Assembly (NCBI GenBank): GCA_030248215.1
Contig: JASANG010002661.1
Location: forward strand, 84,062-148,061
Length of the DNA stretch: 64,000 bases
From: Enoplolaimus lenunculus
Lineage: Eukaryota; Nematoda; Enoplea; Enoplida; Thoracostomopsidae
Reading direction: 5' to 3'
A program made the position numbers and the translations under genes. The notes beneath the pieces are model-generated. The model had not been told where the DNA came from and did no database searches. It saw only the letters and a list, made by a program, of their open reading frames with translations. The first letter of the stretch is position 1. Each line of letters starts with the position of its first letter. Below, piece by piece: positions 58,001-64,000 of the stretch.

Positions 58001-61000
58001 GAATAGACAAAATTCAGCATTACAATTTACACTACAATTTCCGCCGAATTTAAAGTTATAAGCAATCGAGTCCAACTTGAGTTGATTATAACTCAAGTAA
58101 TTTTTCAGTTACGGTGAATTTGAATATGCTTTCTAAAAACTCATTTAAAGTGCTATTCATTAGTATAAAAATCAAGTTTTGAATAGACAAAATTCAGCAT
58201 TACAATTTACACTACAATTTCCGCCGAATTTAAAGTTATAAGCAATTGAGTTCAACTTGAGTTGATTATAACTCAAGTAATTTCTGAGTTACGATAAATT
58301 TGAATATAGTTTCTGAAAACTCATTTAAAGTGTTATTCATTAGTATAAAAATCAAGTTTTGAATAGACAAAATTCAGCATTACAATTTACACTACAATTT
58401 CCGCCGAATTTAAAGTTATAAGCAATTGAGTCCAACTTGAGTTGATTATAACTCAAGTAATTTCTCAGTTACGATGAATTTGAATATGCTTTCTAAAAAC
58501 TCATTTAAAGTGCTATTCATTAGTATAAAAATCAAGTTTTGAATAGACAAAATTCAGCATTACAATTTACACTACAATTTCCGCCGAATTTAAAGTTATA
58601 AGCAATTGAGTCCAACTTGAGTTGATTATAACTCAAGTAATTTCTCAGTTACGATGAATTTGAATATGCTTTCTAAAAACTCATTTAAAGTGCTATTCAT
58701 TAGTATAAAAGTCAAGTTTTGAATAGACAAAATTCAGCATTACAATTTACAGTACAATTGCCGCCGAATTTAAAATTGCAAACAGTTGAGTCCAACTTGA
58801 GTTGATTATAACTCAAGTAATTTTTCAGTTACGGTGAATTTGAATATGCTTTCTAAAAACTCATTTAAAGTGCTATTCATTAGTATAAAAATCAAGTTTT
58901 GAATAGACAAAATTCAGCATTACAATTTACACTACAATTTCCGCCGAATTTAAATTGCAAACATTGAGTCCAACTTGAGTTGATTATAACTCAAGTAATT
59001 TTTGAGTTACGATACATTTTTAATACACTTTCTGAAAACTTATTTAGAGTGATATTCAATAGTATAAAAATCAAGGTTTGAATAGACAAAATTCAGTATT
59101 ACAATTTACACAACAATTTCCGCCGAATTTAAAGTTATAAGCAATTGAGTCCAACTTGAGTTGATTATAACTCAAGTAATTTTTCAGTTACGGTGAATTT
59201 GAATATGCTTTCTAAAAACTCATTTAAAGTGCTATTCATTAGTATAAAAGTCAAGTTTTGAATAGACAAAATTCAGCATTACAATTTACACTATAATTTC
59301 CGTCGAATTTAAAGTTATAAGCAATCGAGTCCAAATTGAGTTGATTATAACTCAAGTAATTTCTCAGTTACCGTGAATTTGAATATGCTTTCTAAAAACT
59401 GATTTAAAGTGCTATTCAATAGACAAAATTCAGCATTACAATTTACAGTACAATTGCCGCCGAATTTAAAATTGCAAACAGTTCAGTCCAACTTGAGTTG
59501 ATTATAACTCAAGTAATTTTTGAGTTACGATACATTTTTAATACACTTTCTGAAAACTTATTTAGAGTGATATTCAATAGTATAAAAATCAAGTTTGAAT
59601 AGACAATTCAGATTAGAATTTACACTACAATTTCCGCCGAATTTAAAGTTATAAGCAATTGAGTCCAACCTGAGTTGGTTATAACTCAAGTAATTTCTCA
59701 GTTACGATGAATTTGAATATGCTTTCTAAAATCTCATCTAAAGTGCTATTCATTAGTATAAAAGTCAAGTTTTGAATAGACAAAATGCAGCATTACAATT
59801 TACAGTACAATTGCCGCCGAATTTAAAATTGGAAACAGTTGAGTCCAACTTGAGTTGATTATAACTGAAGTAATTTTTGAGTTACGGTGAATTTGAATAT
59901 GCTTTCTAAAAACTCATTTAAAGTGCTATTCATTAGTATAAAAATCAAGTTTTGAATAGACAAAATTCAGCATTACAATTTACACTACAATTTCCGTCGA
60001 ATTTAAAGTTATAAGCAATTGAGTCCAACTTGAGTTGATTATAACTCAAGTAATTTCTCAGTTACGATGAATTTGAACATGCTTTCTAAAAACTCATTTA
60101 AAGTGCTATTCATTAGTATAAAAATCAAGTTTTGAATGAACAAAATTCAGCATTACAATTTACAGTATAATGGCCGCCGAATTTAAAATTGCAAACAGTG
60201 GAGTCCAACTTGAGTTGATTATAACTCAAGTAATTTTTGAGTTACGATAAATTTGAATATACTTTCTAAAAACTTATTTAGAGTGATATTCAATAGTATA
60301 AAAATCAAGGTTTGAATAGACGAAATTCAGTATTAGAATTTACACTACAATTTCCGCCGAATTTAAAGTTATAAGCAATTGAGTCCAACCTGAGTTGGTT
60401 ATAACTCAAGTAATTTCTCAGTTACGATGAATTTGAATATGCTTTCTAAAATCTCATCTAAAGTGCTATTCATTAGTATAAAAGTCAAGTTTTGAATAGA
60501 CAAAATGCAGCATTACAATTTACACTACAATTTCCGTCGAATTTAAAGTTATAAGCAATTGAGTCCAACTTGAGTTGATTATAACTCAAGTAATTTCTCA
60601 GTTACGATGAATTTGAACATGCTTTCTAAAAACTCATTTAAAGTGCTATTCATTAGTATAAAAGTCAAGTTTTGAATAGACAAAATTCAGCATTTCAATT
60701 TACAGTACAATTGCCGCCGAATTTAAAATTGCAAACAGTTCAGTCCAACTTGAGTTGATTATAACTCAAGTAATTTTTGAGTTACGATAAATTTGAATAT
60801 GCTTTCTAAAAACTCATTTAAAGTGCTATTCAATAGTATAAAAATCAAGGTTTGAATAGACAAAATTCAGTATTACAATTTACACTACAATTTCCGCCGA
60901 ATTTAAAGTTATAAGCAATTGAGTCCAACTTGAGTTGATTATAACTCAAGTAATTTCTCAGTTACGATGAATTTGAATATGCTTTCTGAAAACTCATTTA

Positions 61001-62033
61001 AAGTGCTATTCATTAGTATAAAAGTCAAGTTTTGAATAGACAAAATTCAGCATTACAATTTACAGTACAATTGCCGCCGAATTTAAAATTGGAAACAGTT
61101 GAGTCCAACTTGAGTTGATTATAACTGAAGTAATTTTTGAGTTACGGTGAATTTGAATATGCTTTCTAAAAACTCATTTAAAGTGCTATTCATTAGTATA
61201 AAAATCAAGTTTTGAATAGACAAAATTCAGCATTACAATTTACACTACAATTTCCGCCGAATTTAAATTTTTAAACACTTGAGTCCAACTTGAGTTGAAT
61301 ATAACTGAAGTAATTTATGAGTTACGGTGAATTTGAATATGCTTTCTAAAAACTCATTTAAAGTGCTATTCATTAGTATAAAAATCAAGTTTTGAATAGA
61401 CAAAATTCAGCATTACAATTTACACTACAATTTCCGCCGAATTTAAAGTTATAAGCAATTGAGTCCAATTTGAGTTGATTATAACTCAAGTAATTTCTCA
61501 GTTACGATGAATTTGAATATGCTTTCTAAAAACTCATTTAAAGTGCTATTCATTAGTATAAAAGTCAAGTTTTGAATAGACAAAATGCAGCATTACAATT
61601 TACACTACAATTTCCGTCGAATTTAAAGTTATAAGCAATTGAGTCCAATTTGAGTTGATTATAACTCAAGTAATTTCTCAGTTACGATGAATTTGAATAT
61701 GCTTTCTAAAAACTCATTTAAAGTGCTATTCATTAGTATAAAAATCAAGTTTTGAATAGACAAAATTCAGCATTACAATTTACAGTACAATTGCCGCCGA
61801 ATTTAAAATTGCAAACAGTGGAGTCCAACTTGAGTTGATTATAACTCAAGTAATTTTTTGAGTTACGATAAATTTGAATATACTTTCTGAAAACTTATTT
61901 AGAGTGATATTCAATAGTATAAAAATCAAGGTTTGAATAGACAAAATTCAGTATTACAATTTACACTACAATTTCCGCCGAATTTATAGTTATAAGCAAT
62001 TGAGTCCAACTTGAGTTGATTATAACTCAAGTA

Positions 62034-62093
62034 ATTTTTTTTTTTAATTCATTAAATTTTGAGTATTATTTGTTATATTATAATTTTTCAGTT
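62034..62093. other. Short T-rich insertion in a satellite unit
   Basis: A run of T followed by AATTCATTAAATTTTGAGTA and TTATTTGTTATATTATAA breaks one satellite unit. The unit resumes with the normal TTTTCAGTTACGATGAATTTG. No match to other repeats here. Confidence 0.6.
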
Positions 62094-63015
62094 ACGATGA
62101 ATTTGAATATGCTTTCTAAAAACTCATTTAAAGTGCTATTCATTAGTATAAAAGTCAAGTTTTGAATAGACAAAATTCAGCATTACAATTTACACTACAA
62201 TTTCCGCCGAATTTAAAGTTATAAGCAATTGAGTCCAACTTGAGTTGATTATAACTCAAGTAATTTTTCAGTTACGGTGAATTTGAATATGCTTTCTAAA
62301 AACTCATTTAAAGTGCTATTCAATAGTATAAAAATCAAGTTTTGAATAAACAAAATTCAGCATTACAGTTTACACAACAATTTCCGTCGAATTTAAAGTT
62401 GCAAACAGTTGAGTCCAACTTGAATTGATTATAACTCAAGTAATTTTTCACGTTACGATGAATTTGAATATGCTTTCTAAAAACTCATTTAAAGTGCTAT
62501 TCATTAGTATAAAAATCAAGTTTTGAATAAACAAAATTCAGCATTACAATTTACAGTACAACTGCCGCCGAATTTAAAATTGAAACAGTCAATTGAGTCC
62601 AACTTGAGTTGATTATAACTGAAGTAATTTTTGAGTTACGATAAATTTAAATATACTTTCTAAAAACCATTTAAATGCTATTATTATATAAAAATTTTAA
62701 TAGACAAAATTCAGCATTACAATTTACACAACAATTTCCGTCGAATTTAAAGTTATAAGCAATTGAGTCCAATTTGAGTTGATTATAACTCAAGTAATTT
62801 TCAGTTACGGATGAATTTGAATATGCTTTCTAAAAACTCATTTAAAGTGCTATTCATTAGTATAAAAGTCAAGTTTTGAATAGACAAAATTCAGCATTAC
62901 AATTTACACTACAATTTTCCGTCGAATTTAAAATTATAAGCAATTGATTCAAACTGGAGTTGATTATAACTGAAGTAATTTTTCAGTTACGATAAATTTG
63001 AATATGCTTTCTAAA

Positions 63016-63145
63016 ACCCCGCGACTCGTTCCAAATTCCTTACCTTTATTAAAAAGGCCAGGTTTGAATAAGCCAATTCCGCCTTTCCATCCCCGCGGCC
63101 GGCCCGGGCGGAGCCGGGCGTCCCGTCCGGCGGGACCGCACTTAC
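63016..63145. other. GC-rich foreign-looking segment inside the satellite
   Basis: About 130 bp interrupt a satellite unit between GCTTTCTAAAA and ACAGTACTATTGCCGCCG. The core is nearly pure G+C (CCGCGGCCGGCCCGGGCGGA, then GCCGGGCGTCCCGTCCGGC), unlike anything else in the window. Neighbouring units (62.6-63.8 kb) also carry many small indels. A sequencing or assembly artefact is the first suspicion. Confidence 0.7.
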
Positions 63146-64000
63146 AGTACTATTGCCGCCGAATTTCAAAAATTTCAAACAGTAAGTCCAACTTGATTTG
63201 ATTATAACTTTCAAGTAATTTTCAGTTACGATAAATTTGAATATACTTTATAAAAACTTATTTAAAGTGCTATTCATTAGTATAAAAATCAAGTTTTGAA
63301 TAGACAAAATTCAGCATTACAATTTACAGTACAATCCCCGAATTTCGAAAATTGCAAACAATTTATTAAACTGAGTTGATTATAACTGAAGTCAATTTTG
63401 AGTTACGGTGAATTTGAATATGCTTTCTAAAAACTCATTTAAAGTGCTATTCATTAGTATAAAAATCAAGTTTTGAATGTACAAAATTCAGCATTACAAT
63501 TTACACTACAAATTCCGCCGAATTTAAAGTTATAAGCAATTAATTCCAACTTAGTTGATTATAACTAAAGTCATTTTTGATTTACGGTAAACTTGAATAT
63601 ACTTTCCTGAAAACTTATTTAAAGTGCTATTCACTCATATTAAAAATCAAGTTTTGAATAGACAAAATTAAGCATTACGATTTACAGCAACAATTTGCGT
63701 CGATTTTAAAATTATAGCCAATTAAATGTCCAATTTGAGTTGATTATAACTAGAGTAATTTGTCAGTTACAATGAATTCGAATATGTTTTCTAGAAAAAT
63801 ACATATAAAGTGCTATTCATTAGTATAAAAGTCAAGATTTTAATAAACAAAATTCAGCATTACAATTTACACTACAATTGCCGTCGAATTTAAAATTGCA
63901 ACGGTTGAGTAAAAGACTTGAGTTGATTATAACTGAAGTAATTTTTGAGTTCCAATGAATTTGAATATGCTGTCTAAAAACTCATTTAAAGTTCTATTCA

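Larger units (their letters stand above)
52974..64000. repeat. ~180-bp AT-rich satellite array, about 60 units, open at the right edge
   Basis: Head-to-tail units of about 177-182 bp. In well-kept parts identical blocks return exactly every 180 bp (ACAATTTACACTACAATTTC at 58382, 58562). Each unit contains AATTCAGCATTACAATTTAC, CCGCCGAATTTAAA, GAGTCCAACTTGAGTTGATT, ACTCAAGTAATTT, GAATAT(A/G)CTTTCTAAAAACT and AGTGCTATTCATTAGTATAA. Two main variants occur: one with TACACTACAATTTCCGCC...GTTATAAGCAATTG, and one with TACAGTACAATTGCCGCC...ATTGCAAACAGT. A third (CAGTTGAGAAAACTCAC) recurs near the left edge. Every unit has the dyad CTTGAGTTGATTATAACTCAAG. No genes. This looks like centromeric or pericentromeric satellite. 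Confidence 0.95.

Noticed and set aside
62998-63214. Overlapping short frames on both strands in the satellite
   Set aside because: They exist only because of the GC-rich insert, a suspected artefact.
52974-64000. CRISPR-like regular repeats
   Set aside because: Units are ~180 bp, head to tail without distinct spacers, in an animal genome: satellite DNA.
1-64000. Retroviral, LTR or Polinton coding remains
   Set aside because: No reverse transcriptase, integrase, capsid, envelope or polymerase motif was seen in any listed frame or in the regions read by eye.

Overview
This is an AT-rich animal (metazoan) nuclear window. It has split genes with GT-AG introns, an ELK-type ETS factor, an animal-type mucin O-glycosyltransferase, tRNA-derived SINEs, many short inverted-repeat transposons and a long satellite array. 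I see no bacterial operon, no CRISPR array, and no retroviral or LTR coding remains. The phylum is not settled: degenerate TTAGGC-like hexamers recall nematode telomeres, but here they lie inside transposons and prove nothing about the chromosome ends.

Layout. 1-8.9 kb is non-coding with small inverted-repeat elements. 8.9-14.1 kb (+) holds a very large, essentially single-exon ELK/LIN-1-like ETS transcription factor, with MAPK docking sites kept inside long low-complexity stretches. 14.1-23.2 kb is repeat country: MITEs, degenerate ~20-bp tandem arrays and a 1.9-kb foldback-like element. 23.2-28.6 kb (+) is BRIX1/BRX1 (60S ribosome assembly) in ten short exons, the first tentative, with two SINEs in intron 1. 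29.9-30.0 kb has an orphan candidate exon. 30.5-33.1 kb (+) is MTG2/GTPBP5 (mitochondrial Obg GTPase) in three exons, with a MITE in intron 1. 33.1-38.2 kb is nested MITEs. 38.2-46.8 kb (-) is a polypeptide N-acetylgalactosaminyltransferase (GALNT) in at least ten exons, its lectin-domain exons spread among transposons. 47-53 kb is again repeats. 52.97-64.0 kb is a tandem satellite of ~180 bp, about 60 units, continuing past the window.

The four genes have unrelated jobs: MAPK-responsive transcription, ribosome biogenesis, mitochondrial ribosome biogenesis, and Golgi O-glycosylation. The most unusual signal is a family of non-autonomous elements with GGCCCATGTA-type ends. The two best copies have 8-9 bp target duplications. 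Different members enclose completely different tandem repeats: a TAAGCC telomere-like hexamer, a CTGTCCCAT-like minisatellite, and a GGGAAAA-rich array. A second element carries seven copies of a CATATG-centred palindrome.
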